Shown: positions 9,918 through 19,871, numbered from the stretch's first letter. The stretch is 64,000 nucleotides of DNA from Rhizobium etli 8C-3 (GCF_001908375.1 NZ_CP017241.1:437001-501000), one strand, 5' to 3'. Numbers and translations are program-made. The notes: a model not told the origin generated them from the sequence alone.

Positions 9918-10720
9918 TGCCGCGCTACCGGATGACCGTCGAATATGACGGCGGACCCTATGTCGGCTGGCAGCGTCAGGAAAACGGTCCCTCTGTGCAA
10001 GGGGCAATCGAAGCGGCGATCCTGTCGTTAAGCGGCGAGACCGTGTCGATCCGCGGCGCCGGGCGTACCGATTCCGGCGTGCATGCGATGGGTCAAGTGA
10101 TCCATGCCGATCTTTCAAAGGAATGGTCGGCGTTCAAGTTGCAGAACGCGCTGAATGCGCATCTGAAGCTGGCGTGCGAGCGCGTGTCCATTTTGGAGGT
10201 GCAGGCGGTTGGAGAGTTCTTCGATGCCCGCTTTTCCGCGGAGCGGCGCCACTATCTCTACCGCATCATCAGCCGCCGGGCGCCGCTGGCGCTCGAGGCT
10301 GGGAAGGCCTGGTGGGTGCCGAAGGAGCTCGATCATGAGGCGATGCATCAGGCTGCCCAGATCCTCGTCGGCAGGCATGACTTTTCCACCTTTCGTTCCG
10401 CGCATTGCCAGGCAAACAGCCCGGTGCGCACACTCGACCGGCTCGATGTGACGCGGATCGGCGAGCTCATCGAAATCCGAGCAACGGCACAGAGTTTCCT
10501 GCACAATCAGATCCGCTCCTTTGCCGGAACGCTGAAGCTTGCAGGAGAAGGAAAATGGACGTCGCAGGATGTTCGTGCCGCGCTGGAGGCGCGTGACCGA
10601 AAGGCCTGCGGTCCTGTTGCTCCGCCCGAAGGACTATATTTCTTGCAGGTCGATTATCCGGCGGTGATCACCGATCGGCGCAAGCGCGCGCAGGTGAATG
10701 GAGATGACGATCTGCTGTGA
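9917..10720 (+). CDS. truA: tRNA pseudouridine(38-40) synthase
   Basis: Protein of 267 aa. N-terminal [19 protein letters not shown] and the catalytic stretch [16 protein letters not shown], whose Asp (about 57) is the nucleophilic residue of all TruA enzymes. It isomerises uridines 38-40 in the anticodon arm of many tRNAs. It starts inside the fmt stop codon. A small CCCC-GCAA-GGGG hairpin lies at 10721-10732 before the convergent membrane-protein gene, which ends at 10740. Residues 245-267 are basic and variable, as often seen in this family. Confidence 0.96.
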   Translation: MPRYRMTVEYDGGPYVGWQRQENGPSVQGAIEAAILSLSGETVSIRGAGRTDSGVHAMGQVIHADLSKEWSAFKLQNALNAHLKLACERVSILEVQAVGEFFDARFSAERRHYLYRIISRRAPLALEAGKAWWVPKELDHEAMHQAAQILVGRHDFSTFRSAHCQANSPVRTLDRLDVTRIGELIEIRATAQSFLHNQIRSFAGTLKLAGEGKWTSQDVRAALEARDRKACGPVAPPEGLYFLQVDYPAVITDRRKRAQVNGDDDLL

Positions 10721-10739
10721 CCCCGCAAGGGGCGTTCAT

Positions 10740-11336
10740 CTAGACCGGATAAATGCCGAGAAAGCGCTGGAGGTATTCGGCGAGGATCATGGTCGGCACC
10801 AAAAGTGCCAGCGTCAGCGCCCCGACCAGCAGCCCGTGGCCGTGAAAGATCATCCGCAAAATCCTTGCAAGCATGAAGACCTGCGCCATCATGAAGACCA
10901 GAAGCAGGATCGACACGACGCTGATGGCGCCGGGAATGAAGAAGACCAGCGCCAGCAACAGGCCGTTGATGTAGGAAAGCGGCACACCGAGCCAGTTGAT
11001 GCTGACGACCACCGCGGCAAAGCGATCGCCCATGCGGAAGGCAAACAGCAACAGTCCGGCAAACACCAGCGGCACGAACCAATTGGCGATTTCGACCAGG
11101 CCCAAACGGAAATAGAAGGGAAGGCCGACCTCGACATGCGGCGGCATGGACTGCAGAAAGGCCTGACGCCACCAGAGCCATGAAATGCCCATCGGCGGCA
11201 GGCACCAGGCCATTGCCCAGAAGGAGCGGTTGACGCCGCGGTCCGACATGTCGAGAAAGCGGAAGCCCCGCGTATCCATGCGGATCAGCAGCCACAAACC
11301 CGACAGATAGTATTGAACCTCCCTAAGCCCCGGCAT
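10740..11336 (-). CDS. Conserved hypothetical multi-pass membrane protein
   Basis: Protein of 198 aa. About four or five hydrophobic helices can be read, around residues 38-58, 82-104, 107-128, 129-150 and 168-186, with a tryptophan-rich N-terminal part ([18 protein letters not shown]). I do not recognise the family. It overlaps the last 14 bases of dapE on the same strand, so it is probably translated with dapD-dapE and may act at the envelope, but that is inference. An AGGGAGG sequence inside the first codons leaves the exact start open; the ATG at 11336 is the only clear candidate. Confidence 0.7.
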   Translation of the reverse strand: MPGLREVQYYLSGLWLLIRMDTRGFRFLDMSDRGVNRSFWAMAWCLPPMGISWLWWRQAFLQSMPPHVEVGLPFYFRLGLVEIANWFVPLVFAGLLLFAFRMGDRFAAVVVSINWLGVPLSYINGLLLALVFFIPGAISVVSILLLVFMMAQVFMLARILRMIFHGHGLLVGALTLALLVPTMILAEYLQRFLGIYPV

Positions 11337-12516
11337 TCGCGAACCATCGCTCGATGAAGGTCTCGTAGATCCGCGTCAGCGTTTCGAGATCTGAAACAGC
11401 TACACGTTCGTCGACCATGTGCATGGTCTGGCCGACGAGCCCGAATTCGACGACCGCGCAATAGTCCTTGATGAAACGCGCGTCGGACGTGCCACCAGTG
11501 GTCGAGAGCTTCGGCGTTTTTCCGGCAACGCTCTCGATGGCTGAGGAAAGCGATGCAATCAGTGCGTTGTTGCGGGTGAGGAAGACATGGCTCGGACGAT
11601 CCGCCCAGGCAATGTCATATCTTACTGCCTCGCGGCCGGTGCGCAGGGCGCCATTCCTGGCGGCCGCTTCAAGGCGGCGGAAGATTTCCGCCTGCAGCGT
11701 GTCGACCGTCCAGGTGTCGTTGAAGCGGATATTGAAGCTTGCCGTTGCCTTCGCCGGAATGACGTTGGTGGCCGGATTGCCGACATCGATGGTCGTCACC
11801 TCGAGGTTCGACGGCTGGAAGTCTTCGGTTCCATTGTCGAACGGGGGATCCATCAGCGCACTGGTAAGCTGCAGCATGCCGCGCACCGGATTGTCGGCGA
11901 GATGTGGATAGGCGGCGTGGCCCTGAACGCCGTGGACAGTGAGCCTGCCGGAGAGCGAACCGCGGCGGCCGACCTTGATCATGTCGCCAAGCGTGTCGGG
12001 ATTGGTCGGCTCGCCGACGAGGCATGCATCCCAGCGCTCGCCGCGTTCTGCCGCCCATTGCAGAAGCTTGATCGTGCCGTTGATTGCGGGGCCTTCCTCG
12101 TCGCCGGTGATCAGCAAGGAAACCGAGCCCTTCGGATTCGTGTGTCTTTCGAGGTACCGGGAAACGGCTGCCACGAAGCAGGCGATTCCGCCCTTCATGT
12201 CGACCGCACCACGACCGAAGAGTTCGCCGCCTGAAATTTCGGCGGCGAAGGGCGGGTGCGTCCAGGCGGCTTCGTCGCCAACCGGCACGACGTCCGTGTG
12301 TCCCGCAAACATCAGATGGGGGCCATCACTGCCCAGGCGGGCGTAGAGGTTTTCGATGTCGGGCGTTCCGGCTTCCGTTGCCTTCACCCTGTCCACCTTA
12401 AAACCCAGCGGCGAAAGCATGGCCTCGAGCGCCGAAAGTGCACCGCCTTCGGCAGGAGTCACGGAGGGGCAGCGGATGAGCGTCTGGAGGTTGGCGACGG
12501 GATCGGTGGCGGTCAT
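11323..12516 (-). CDS. dapE: Succinyl-diaminopimelate desuccinylase
   Basis: Protein of 397 aa from the ATG at 12516. M20 zinc-peptidase motifs: [12 protein letters not shown] (first His/Asp ligands), [12 protein letters not shown] (bridging Asp) and [12 protein letters not shown] (catalytic Glu and ligand Glu). The start [19 protein letters not shown] is typical of DapE. It hydrolyses N-succinyl-LL-2,6-diaminopimelate, giving the LL-DAP used for lysine and peptidoglycan. An in-frame ATG at 12552 would add 12 residues; neither start has a strong ribosome-binding site. dapD, the enzyme two steps earlier, is 111 bases upstream on the same strand. Confidence 0.95.
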   Translation of the reverse strand: MTATDPVANLQTLIRCPSVTPAEGGALSALEAMLSPLGFKVDRVKATEAGTPDIENLYARLGSDGPHLMFAGHTDVVPVGDEAAWTHPPFAAEISGGELFGRGAVDMKGGIACFVAAVSRYLERHTNPKGSVSLLITGDEEGPAINGTIKLLQWAAERGERWDACLVGEPTNPDTLGDMIKVGRRGSLSGRLTVHGVQGHAAYPHLADNPVRGMLQLTSALMDPPFDNGTEDFQPSNLEVTTIDVGNPATNVIPAKATASFNIRFNDTWTVDTLQAEIFRRLEAAARNGALRTGREAVRYDIAWADRPSHVFLTRNNALIASLSSAIESVAGKTPKLSTTGGTSDARFIKDYCAVVEFGLVGQTMHMVDERVAVSDLETLTRIYETFIERWFANAGA

Positions 12517-12627
12517 GAGGGTCGAAATATCCGGCGGGAATGGCAAAGACATGGCAAGGCGGCGAACCGCCTCGCTGAAAAGAACGCCGTCTGTTTACCG
12601 GATCGGACTCCGGCTGTCACTGCAAGC

Positions 12628-13488
12628 TTAGTCGCGCAGCAATTCATTGATGCCGGTCTTCGAGCGGGTCTGCTCGTCGACGCGCTTGACGATGACGGCG
12701 CAATAGAGATGCGGTGCCGGTTGGCCGTTTGCCATGGTCTTGTTGCCGCTCGCCATCGAACCCGCAACGACAACGGAGTAGGGCGGTACTTCGCCATACA
12801 TGACGTCGCCGGTGGCGCGATCGACGATCTTGGTCGACTTGCCGATATAGACGCCCATGCCGAGAACTGAGCCCTCGCGGATGATGCAGCCTTCGACGAC
12901 TTCCGAGCGGGCGCCGATGAAGCAGTTGTCCTCGATGATCGTCGGGCCGGCCTGCATCGGTTCCAGCACGCCGCCGATGCCGACGCCGCCCGATAGATGC
13001 ACATGCTTGCCGATCTGCGCGCAGGAGCCGACCGTCGCCCAGGTGTCGACCATCGTGCCTTCACCGACATGGGCACCAAGATTGACGAAGGACGGCATCA
13101 GCACGACGTTCTTGGCGATGTAGGCCGAGCGGCGGACGACGCAGTTCGGAACGGCCCGGAAACCCGCGGCGCGATACTGGTTCTCGCCCCAGCCTTCGAA
13201 CTTGGAAGGCACCTTGTCCCACCAGGTGGAATTGCCGGAGCCGCCCTTGACGACTTCCATGTCGTTCAGGCGGAAGGAAAGCAGTACGGCTTTCTTGAGC
13301 CACTGATTGACTGTCCAGACGCCATCGACGCCGCGTTCGGCGACGCGAGCCTTGCCACCGTCGAGAAGCTCGAGCGCTGCTTCCACGGCTTCGCGAACTT
13401 CGCCTTTCGTCGACGCATTCACGTTGTCGCGGTTTTCGAAGGCCGCTTCGATGGTCTTTTCGAGGGATGCAAGGTCGGTGGCGCTCAT
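12628..13488 (-). CDS. dapD: Tetrahydrodipicolinate N-succinyltransferase
   Basis: Protein of 286 aa. The C-terminal half is a left-handed beta-helix built of hexapeptide repeats ([40 protein letters not shown]), and the N-terminal part carries the helical substrate-binding region. The family transfers succinyl from succinyl-CoA to tetrahydrodipicolinate and works as a trimer. AAGGA precedes the ATG. It is transcribed away from the LOG-family gene, with a 193-base intergenic region, and runs into dapE and the membrane protein, consistent with one operon. Confidence 0.97.
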   Translation of the reverse strand: MSATDLASLEKTIEAAFENRDNVNASTKGEVREAVEAALELLDGGKARVAERGVDGVWTVNQWLKKAVLLSFRLNDMEVVKGGSGNSTWWDKVPSKFEGWGENQYRAAGFRAVPNCVVRRSAYIAKNVVLMPSFVNLGAHVGEGTMVDTWATVGSCAQIGKHVHLSGGVGIGGVLEPMQAGPTIIEDNCFIGARSEVVEGCIIREGSVLGMGVYIGKSTKIVDRATGDVMYGEVPPYSVVVAGSMASGNKTMANGQPAPHLYCAVIVKRVDEQTRSKTGINELLRD

Positions 13489-13681
13489 GAGAATTCCTTA
13501 AACTTCGAGCCTTATCCTGAAGACTGACAAGTCTCCGGGAATTGTGATCGGCGGGATGCGATCTGCTCTATCGCATGAGCGGCTAAAATGGAATGATTTT
13601 TCGAACGAGATCGTTTCTGGATTCAAGGCGTTATTGACATACCCGGCAAGTGTTGCCGGCATTTTTGAAGGGCATTCTGAA

Positions 13682-14548
13682 ATGGCGAAGGGAAAGAACG
13701 GCAAGCTCAGGCGCAAGGACGGGGTCTGGGCCCCGCTGAAGTCGAGCGAGATCGACAGGCATCGCGCACTGGCCGTGCCGAAGACGCCGCAGACGCTTTC
13801 GCCTTCCTATCGCCTTGCCTATGCCGACGACGACTTTCTCTGCCGCGAGGAGCTTCGGCCGATCCGTCTCCAGCTTGAACTCTTGAAGGTCGAGATGATG
13901 TTGACGGAACGCGGGATCAAATCCACTGTCGTCATGTTCGGCGGCGCGCGTATTCCGGCGCCCGGCCAGAGCGCATGGGCAGCGCGCAACGACATCCAGC
14001 GCGCCAATCTGGAGGCGGCTTCGGTCTATTATGACGAAGCGCGCAAGTTCGCCCGGCTCTGCTCGAAATATTCCGCCGGCTCCGATTTCCATGAATATGT
14101 GATCGTCACCGGCGGCGGTCCGGGCGTCATGGAGGCGGGCAACCGCGGAGCAGCCGACGAAGGTGCGCCCTCGATCGGCCTCAATATCGTGCTGCCGCAC
14201 GAGCAGGCCCCCAACGCCTACGTGACGCCGGAGCTCAGCTTCAACTTCCATTATTTCGCGATCCGCAAGATGCATTTCATGGTCCGCGCGAAGGCGATCG
14301 CGGTGTTTCCGGGCGGCTTTGGAACGCTCGACGAATTCTTCGAATGCCTGACGTTGATCCAGACGGGACGCATGGAAAAGATGCCGCTCATTCTCTTCGG
14401 CGAGAAGTTCTGGCGAAGCATCGTCAATTTCGACGCGCTTGCCGAGTTCGGGACGATCGCGCCTGACGACGTGAAGCTGATCAGCTTCGTCGATACGGCA
14501 GATGCTGCCTGGAAGATCATCCAGGAGTTCTATGAGCATCAGGAATGA
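13682..14548 (+). CDS. LOG-family protein (TIGR00730 type)
   Basis: Protein of 288 aa from the ATG at 13682. Rossmann-like LOG core: VVMFGGARIPAPG, VTGGGPGVMEAGNRGA, and the signature PGGFGTLDEFFECLTLIQTG (PGGxGT-x-x-E). Family members are nucleoside 5'-monophosphate phosphoribohydrolases; some activate cytokinins by releasing the base from cytokinin ribotides, while others act on ordinary nucleotides. About 100 N-terminal residues precede the core, more than in the short plant-type enzymes. A CCGGCA/TGCCGG hairpin (13643-13659) followed by CATTTTTG lies just before the start codon. The frame is open to 13544, but the extension is not family-like. Confidence 0.88.
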   Translation: MAKGKNGKLRRKDGVWAPLKSSEIDRHRALAVPKTPQTLSPSYRLAYADDDFLCREELRPIRLQLELLKVEMMLTERGIKSTVVMFGGARIPAPGQSAWAARNDIQRANLEAASVYYDEARKFARLCSKYSAGSDFHEYVIVTGGGPGVMEAGNRGAADEGAPSIGLNIVLPHEQAPNAYVTPELSFNFHYFAIRKMHFMVRAKAIAVFPGGFGTLDEFFECLTLIQTGRMEKMPLILFGEKFWRSIVNFDALAEFGTIAPDDVKLISFVDTADAAWKIIQEFYEHQE

Positions 14549-14934
14549 AGCCCGTCACGATGGCGATTAAGGGTGACAGCGGTAAGTCCTTGCTTACGGG
14601 CGCGGCCGCTTAGGCATGTCATCGTTGGAGATCGAGCCGTCCTCGTTTGATCCATGCGGATGAAGGACTTGCCGAGGTGGCCACGGCTTTCTGCCTGGAG
14701 ACCTGGCCGTCCACCCATCGCCGGCCTGTCATCCTGCGGCATCCCCGAGCGCTGATCTCAGCGGACGGTCGGCGCGCTTCGAAATCTTCGGCTGGTCACC
14801 GGCCGTCTGCAGAGCGTTTGGAGCGCGTTTTCGTTGCCGCAATTTGGCCATCCACTCGCTGGGGATCGCGTTCGGGAAAGGCAGGCCGATGCGTCAATCT
14901 GATTGACCGGCAAGCTGAATTAAAGCTTTGCAAC
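14549..14934. other. Intergenic stretch, no gene recognised
   Basis: Between the LOG-family gene and the convergent HAD gene. A 67-codon minus-strand frame (14539-14742) and part of a long plus frame cover it, but both look like chance openings. I looked for 6S, 4.5S, RNase P and tmRNA signatures and saw none. Confidence 0.4.
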
Positions 14935-15642
14935 CTAGTCCACAACCCTTGCCAGAAAGGCAGCAAGATCGTCGGTGACGAAATCGATATGGTCCTCGTC
15001 GCCGCTCGTTTGTTCCCACCATTCGACGACGGTTTCCTCGAGGTTGTTCGGCACCAGCAGCACGGTCTGCATGCCGAGCGTCTTTGGAACCACGAGGTTG
15101 CGCGGCAGGTCCTCGAACATGGCCGCCTTGCCGGTTTCGACCCGTTTGAGCGCCATGAACTTGTCATAGGTAACCTGTGCCGGCTTCGGTACGAATTCGG
15201 CGGCGACGATGTCGAAGATGTCGTCGAAATGTTCGAGAATGCCGAGCGCACCGGCCGTCATTTCGGCATGTTTGACGCTGCCGTTGGTGAAGATGAACTT
15301 GCGGCCCGGAAGGGCTTTGATCGCCGCACCCAATTCGGGCTGAGCCGTGAGGCTCGAAAAGTCGATGGCATGGGCCTTTTCCAAAAAGTCGTTCGGGTCG
15401 ACGCCGTGATGGATCATCAGACCCTGCAGCGTGGTGCCGTGATCCAGATAATATTGCTTCTGCAGCTTGCGCGCCTCGTCCCGCTCCATCTGCAGAAGCG
15501 CCGAGACATAGGCTGTCATGTTCTGGTCGATCTGCGCGAAGAGATTGACGTGATGCGGATAAAGCGTGTTGTCGAGGTCGAAGACCCATTCGGTCACATG
15601 CGCAAAATCGGCCTTGGTCGGAGTGCGATCTATCTTTGTCAT
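14935..15642 (-). CDS. HAD-superfamily pyrimidine 5'-nucleotidase
   Basis: Protein of 235 aa from the ATG at 15642. HAD motif I is WVFDLDNTLYP (DxDxT with the nucleophile Asp), motif II IFTNGS, a conserved Lys in EFVPKPAQVTYDKF, and motif IV MFEDLPRNL. The family is the SDT1/pyrimidine 5'-nucleotidase-like group, which dephosphorylates UMP/CMP or related metabolites in the cytoplasm. The gene stands alone, back-to-back with ada; their starts are about 100 bases apart. The frame continues upstream to 15960 through the ada gene, which is a shadow. Confidence 0.88.
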   Translation of the reverse strand: MTKIDRTPTKADFAHVTEWVFDLDNTLYPHHVNLFAQIDQNMTAYVSALLQMERDEARKLQKQYYLDHGTTLQGLMIHHGVDPNDFLEKAHAIDFSSLTAQPELGAAIKALPGRKFIFTNGSVKHAEMTAGALGILEHFDDIFDIVAAEFVPKPAQVTYDKFMALKRVETGKAAMFEDLPRNLVVPKTLGMQTVLLVPNNLEETVVEWWEQTSGDEDHIDFVTDDLAAFLARVVD

Positions 15643-15740
15643 GGCGGCGTTATGGCATGGGCCAAGGAAATTGCCGAACAAAAAAATAGACGCCCGATTT
15701 TCGACGGACGGAAAAGGGAAGGGATGATAAAAGGCCATCC

Positions 15741-16817
15741 ATGTTTTTCGATCTTCCCAATGAAGACACGCTTTATGATGCGCTGCTCGCCCGCAGCTCC
15801 GATTACGAGGGGCTTGCCTATGTCTGCGTGAGAACGACCGGCGTCTTCTGCCGGTTGACTTGCCCCGCGCGCAAGCCGAAACGTGAGAACACGCTCTTCT
15901 ACGATTCCATCGCCACCTGCATGCAGTCCGGCTTCCGGCCCTGCCGGCGCTGCAGGCCACTGGAACAGGCGGGCAGGGAACCGATCGTCGACGAACTGCT
16001 GGAAGCGCTCGATTGCGCTCCGGCGGCGCGATGGACCGAGGATGATCTGGTCCGCCGAGGTTACGATCCCTCCACGGTTCGGCGCGCTTTCAAACGATCG
16101 CTGGGCATGACATTTTTAGACATCGCCCGCTACCGCCGTGTCGGCGAGGCAGCAAGGCAGCTTGCGGGCGGCGCCCGCGTCATCGATGTCCAGCTGGATG
16201 CAGGTTACGAATCGGCCAGCGGGTTTCGCGCCGCGTTCCAGCGGTTGATAGGCAAGGCGCCTGCCATGTCGATCAACCGCGAACTGCTCTTCGCAGACTG
16301 GTTTGAAACGCCGCTCGGGCCGATGGTCGCAGTGGCCGATCAGACGCATCTGCATCTTCTGGAGTTCCACGATCGCAAGGCGCTTCAGGCTGAGCTGGAA
16401 AACCTGCAGCGCAAGACGCGTTCCTCGGTTGCCGCCGGCAGACCGCCTGCGATCGGACAGATCGATGCCGAGCTGAAAGCCTATTTCGAGGGCAAATCCG
16501 CGAACTTCAAAACTCCCTTGGCGCTCGCCAACAGCACCGCCTTCGAGCGGGCGGTCTGGGCGAAGCTTCGGGAAATTCCGGTCGGAGAAAGACGCGGCTA
16601 TGGTGATCTGGCCAGGGAAATGGAAAACCCGCAGATGGTGCGTGCGATCGGCCGCGCCAACGGTGCAAATCAGATAGCGATCGTCATCCCCTGCCACCGC
16701 GTGGTTGGCGCAGACGGATCACTGACAGGCTATGGCGGCGGGCTCTGGCGCAAACAATGGCTTTTGAGGCACGAAGGAAAAATGCGGCCAAACGGGCTGT
16801 TTAAGGAGGAAGTTTAA
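15741..16817 (+). CDS. ada: Bifunctional Ada protein: alkyl-DNA repair and activator
   Basis: Protein of 358 aa with the full Ada architecture. Residues 1-75: zinc domain with Cys37, Cys41, Cys68 and Cys71 (GVFCRLTCPARKP and GFRPCRRCRP); in Ada the first of these takes a methyl from phosphotriesters and switches on the activator. Residues 80-180: AraC-type helix-turn-helix. The C-terminal part is O6-methylguanine methyltransferase with the active site IVIPCHRVVG. Its TAA overlaps the next gene's ATG (TAATG), so the two are translationally coupled. Autoregulation by methylated Ada is expected from the family; an Ada box was not located with confidence. Confidence 0.95.
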   Translation: MFFDLPNEDTLYDALLARSSDYEGLAYVCVRTTGVFCRLTCPARKPKRENTLFYDSIATCMQSGFRPCRRCRPLEQAGREPIVDELLEALDCAPAARWTEDDLVRRGYDPSTVRRAFKRSLGMTFLDIARYRRVGEAARQLAGGARVIDVQLDAGYESASGFRAAFQRLIGKAPAMSINRELLFADWFETPLGPMVAVADQTHLHLLEFHDRKALQAELENLQRKTRSSVAAGRPPAIGQIDAELKAYFEGKSANFKTPLALANSTAFERAVWAKLREIPVGERRGYGDLAREMENPQMVRAIGRANGANQIAIVIPCHRVVGADGSLTGYGGGLWRKQWLLRHEGKMRPNGLFKEEV

Positions 16818-17596
16818 TGAACCAGGTGGAAAAGGCGAAGGCGTTCGGCGCGTTGCATCAGAAAGGCAATCCGGTCGTCCTCTATAATATCTGGGATGCC
16901 GGCTCGGGGAAGGCTGTCAGCGACGCAGGCGCCAAGGCGCTCGCGACCGGCAGTTGGTCGGTTGCTGCAGCGCAAGGTTATGGGGACGGCGAAAAACTCC
17001 CGCTGGAAGCGCTTGTCGCAACGGTGCGGTCGATCACTGCGGCCAACGACTTGCCTCTTTCCGTCGATTTCGAGGGTGCGTATTCGACCGACAAAGCGGG
17101 AGCGGCCGCCAACGTCGCCAGACTAATTGATGCCGGTGCCGTCGGCATCAATTTCGAGGACCAGGTGGTAGGCGGCAGCGGGCTGCATCCGATCGACAAG
17201 CAGGCCGCCCGCATCCGCGCCATCCGCGAGATGGCCGAGGCCAAGGGCATTGCGTTCTTCATCAATGCCCGCACCGACCTGTTTCTCAAGTCCACCGATC
17301 CCGATCGGCATGCGCTGCTGGTGGATGAGGCGATCGATCGGGCAGCCGCCTATGCAGAGGCTGGCGCCAGCGGTTTTTTTGCGCCGGGTTTGTCGAACCG
17401 GGACCTGATCGGCCGAGTGTGCGAAGCCGTTGGGCTGCCGGTCAACATCATGATGCGGCAAGGCGTGCCTGATGTGAGGACCTTGGCAAAGCTCGGCGTC
17501 GGCCGTGTCAGTTATGGGCCGGGACCCTACCGCGCAATGATGGATAAACTGAAGGAGGCAGCCGAGGCGGTCTTTGCCGCCGCGGTCCAGGCTTGA
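16817..17596 (+). CDS. Isocitrate lyase/PEP mutase-superfamily protein
   Basis: Protein of 259 aa, a single TIM-barrel. Family features: LYNIWDAGSGKAVSDAG, SVDFEGAY (equivalent to the metal-binding DxE region), GINFEDQ and FFINARTDLFL. The isocitrate-lyase KKCGH loop is absent, so it is not an isocitrate lyase; members of this branch include PEP mutases, phosphonopyruvate hydrolases, oxaloacetate decarboxylase-like proteins and many of unknown reaction. The start overlaps the ada stop, implying shared transcription with alkylation repair. GGAGGAAG provides the ribosome-binding site. It converges with argB with one base between the stop codons. Confidence 0.85.
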   Translation: MNQVEKAKAFGALHQKGNPVVLYNIWDAGSGKAVSDAGAKALATGSWSVAAAQGYGDGEKLPLEALVATVRSITAANDLPLSVDFEGAYSTDKAGAAANVARLIDAGAVGINFEDQVVGGSGLHPIDKQAARIRAIREMAEAKGIAFFINARTDLFLKSTDPDRHALLVDEAIDRAAAYAEAGASGFFAPGLSNRDLIGRVCEAVGLPVNIMMRQGVPDVRTLAKLGVGRVSYGPGPYRAMMDKLKEAAEAVFAAAVQA

Positions 17597-17597
17597 A

Positions 17598-18485
17598 TCA
17601 AGGAACGATCAGCGTTCCGGCACCGTGTTCGGTGAAGATTTCGAGCAGCACCGAATGGGCCGTCTTGCCGTTCAGAATGACGACACCCTGGACGCCGGCC
17701 TTGATGGCATCGATGCAGGTTTCGACCTTGGGGATCATGCCGCCGGAAATGGTGCCGTCGGCGATCAGTGCGTGCGCCTGCGAAACCGAGAGCTCCTTGA
17801 TGAGGCTGCCCTGCTTGTCGAGCACTCCGGGAACGTCCGTCAGGAAGAGCAGGCGAGTGGCATTCAGTGCACCAGCGATAGCGCCTGCGAAGGTGTCGGC
17901 ATTGATGTTGTAGGTGGCGCCATCGCGGCCGGGCGCGACCGGTGCGATGACCGGGATCATTTCCGAACGGGCGAGCAGATCGAGCAGCGTCCGGTCGACT
18001 TCGACGACCTCGCCGACGAAGCCGAGGTCGAGCACGCGCTCGATGTTTGAATCGGGGTCCTTGATCTTCTTCTGCGCCTTTTCGGCAAAGACCATATTGC
18101 CGTCCTTGCCGCAAAGCCCGATCGCCCATTCGCCCGTCTGGTTGATGAGTGCCACGATCTCCTTGTTGATGGAGCCGGCAAGCACCATCTCGACGATTTC
18201 GACGGTCTTGGCGTCGGTGACGCGAAGGCCGCCTTCAAACTTCGATTCGATGCCCATCTTCGTCAACATCGCGCCGATCTGTGGGCCGCCGCCATGGACG
18301 ACGATCGGATTGACGCCGGATTGCTTCAAAAGCGCGATGTCGCTGGCGAAGGCCTTGCCGAGTTCAGGATTGCCCATGGCATGGCCGCCATATTTGACGA
18401 CGATCGTCTTGTTCTCGTAACGCTGCATGAAAGGCAGCGCCTGTGCGAGAAGGCGTGCTTGGGTTTCGCTTTCGGACTGGTTCAT
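17598..18485 (-). CDS. argB: Acetylglutamate kinase
   Basis: Protein of 295 aa. Amino-acid kinase fold with [11 protein letters not shown] (ATP phosphate loop), [12 protein letters not shown] (substrate glycine loop), [15 protein letters not shown] and [14 protein letters not shown]. It phosphorylates N-acetyl-L-glutamate in arginine synthesis. An N-terminal helix (about 1-25) before the core is typical of the arginine-inhibited hexameric form. Divergent from the ECF sigma gene; the intergenic region is as short as 43 bases if the most upstream sigma start is used. Confidence 0.97.
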   Translation of the reverse strand: MNQSESETQARLLAQALPFMQRYENKTIVVKYGGHAMGNPELGKAFASDIALLKQSGVNPIVVHGGGPQIGAMLTKMGIESKFEGGLRVTDAKTVEIVEMVLAGSINKEIVALINQTGEWAIGLCGKDGNMVFAEKAQKKIKDPDSNIERVLDLGFVGEVVEVDRTLLDLLARSEMIPVIAPVAPGRDGATYNINADTFAGAIAGALNATRLLFLTDVPGVLDKQGSLIKELSVSQAHALIADGTISGGMIPKVETCIDAIKAGVQGVVILNGKTAHSVLLEIFTEHGAGTLIVP

Positions 18486-18528
18486 GGCATACCCCGCAGA
18501 ATAGATCGCGGCCTTTTATCTCAAGTTT

Positions 18529-19149
18529 TTGACAGATGGAATAATGCCCTGCGCATTAGTTGGTGCGCCTCTTGTCAATTTTGGCCGGCCGCCGTCCATT
18601 GCCATCGTGTCAAAAACAGATGGACCGGCGCAATTGGTAGGCCGCATCTCCAGGGCGGACCGGAAGGCTTTCGCCGATCTCTACAAGGAGACGAGCCCGA
18701 AAATTTTCTCCATATGCCTAAGTATCCTGAACGATCGTATTGACGCCGAAGAGGCGTTGCAGGAGGTTTATGCAAAGGTCTGGCAGGGCGCCGGAGCTTT
18801 CGTGGCGAGCCGGGGTACGCCGTCCTCCTTTCTCGCAGCCATTGCCCGCAACCAGGCGATCGACAAGATGCGAGCGCGAAAGCCTGTCGCCGGCGAGTTG
18901 AACAGTGGGTACGACCTTCCCGATCCTGGTCCCGACCCGGAAAAGCAGGCCGTGATGTCTGATGAAGGAAGGCGCATTGACACCTGCATGGAAGAGTTGG
19001 AAGCTGATCGGGCGCAGGCGGTAAAGAAGGCCCACGTCGAAGGACTGAGCCATCAGGAACTTGCCGATCAGTTTGGCGTTCCGCTGAACACCATGCGGAC
19101 ATGGCTGCGGCGCAGCCTTTTGAAGCTGAGAGAGTGCATGGAGCGATGA
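18529..19149 (+). CDS. ECF-family RNA polymerase sigma factor
   Basis: Up to 206 aa. Region 2: FADLYKETSPKIFSICLS and DAEEALQEVYAKVWQGAG; region 4: GLSHQELADQFGVPLNTMRT with a helix-turn-helix. The linker between them is rich in Pro/Asp. It overlaps the following RskA-like anti-sigma gene by 4 bases (ATGA), the usual sigma/anti-sigma arrangement; in related clusters such pairs control fasciclin-domain or oxidative/envelope stress genes. The start is uncertain: ATG at 18529 lacks a ribosome-binding site and residues 1-30 are not family-like, so ATG at 18544 or GTG at 18607 are alternatives. Confidence 0.9.
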   Translation: MTDGIMPCALVGAPLVNFGRPPSIAIVSKTDGPAQLVGRISRADRKAFADLYKETSPKIFSICLSILNDRIDAEEALQEVYAKVWQGAGAFVASRGTPSSFLAAIARNQAIDKMRARKPVAGELNSGYDLPDPGPDPEKQAVMSDEGRRIDTCMEELEADRAQAVKKAHVEGLSHQELADQFGVPLNTMRTWLRRSLLKLRECMER

Positions 19150-19871
19150 CATCGCCGGATCAAAGCAAGGGAGGCCGTTCCCGTGATGAAGTGCTCGCCG
19201 GCGAGTACGTGCTTGGTGTTCTTTCGTTTCAGGATCGCCGGGTGGTCGAGGAGCGCATGCGCCGGGACCGTCAGTTTGCCGCGATCGTCAGCCGCTGGGA
19301 AACGAACCTTTCTGCTTTCAACGACGAGAATGAAGTGGCCGCGAATCCGGGCCGGGAGACGTTCAAGCAGATCGAGGCACGCCTATTCGGCGAACCGGAG
19401 CTTTCGCGGTCCTTTTCCCGCGGTCTTTGGAATTCCGCTGTCTTCTGGCGCTCGCTGACCTTCGCTTCGCTGGTCGTCGCGATCGGTGCCATTATTTTTG
19501 CCTCCGGCAACGCTCCCTCGCCGAAAGGTCAATCGCAACTGATTGCCGAATTGTCGTCCGCCGACAGCCAGGTCAATCTGCTTGCCTCTTACGACACCCA
19601 AAGCGGCAGCCTCCGCCTCGTTCCTGTCGCGCCGGCAGGCGGGGCTGAGAAAAAATCACTGGAGCTCTGGCTGGTGCCAGGAAGCGGCACTTATAAGTCG
19701 CTCGGCATTTTCCAGTCGGGTGACGATGGCGAGCTTGTTATCCCGCCCGATCTGCGCGGCAAAATTGCCGAGGGTACGACGCTCGCCGTCAGCCTCGAGC
19801 CTTTTGGCGGATCGACGAGCGGCGCACCGACAGGACCGGTTGTCGCCAGTGGCACCACCCATCGCCGTTAA
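19146..19871 (+). CDS. RskA-type anti-sigma factor
   Basis: Protein of 241 aa. The N-terminal cytoplasmic part (about 1-85; EVLAGEYVLGVLSFQDRRVV, then FAAIVSRWETNLSAFND) is the sigma-binding domain of the RskA class. A single transmembrane helix sits at about 103-121 (LTFASLVVAIGAIIFAS), and the periplasmic RskA domain follows (KKSLELWLVPGSGTYKSLGI). It should hold the upstream sigma factor at the membrane until regulated proteolysis. Start ATG overlaps the sigma stop codon. No cysteine-zinc (HxxxCxxC) motif is seen, so redox sensing by that route is unlikely. Confidence 0.9.
   Translation: MTSPDQSKGGRSRDEVLAGEYVLGVLSFQDRRVVEERMRRDRQFAAIVSRWETNLSAFNDENEVAANPGRETFKQIEARLFGEPELSRSFSRGLWNSAVFWRSLTFASLVVAIGAIIFASGNAPSPKGQSQLIAELSSADSQVNLLASYDTQSGSLRLVPVAPAGGAEKKSLELWLVPGSGTYKSLGIFQSGDDGELVIPPDLRGKIAEGTTLAVSLEPFGGSTSGAPTGPVVASGTTHRR

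Noticed and set aside
14549..14934. Possible structural RNA (6S, 4.5S, RNase P or tmRNA)
   Set aside because: None of the conserved elements of these RNAs could be read on either strand.
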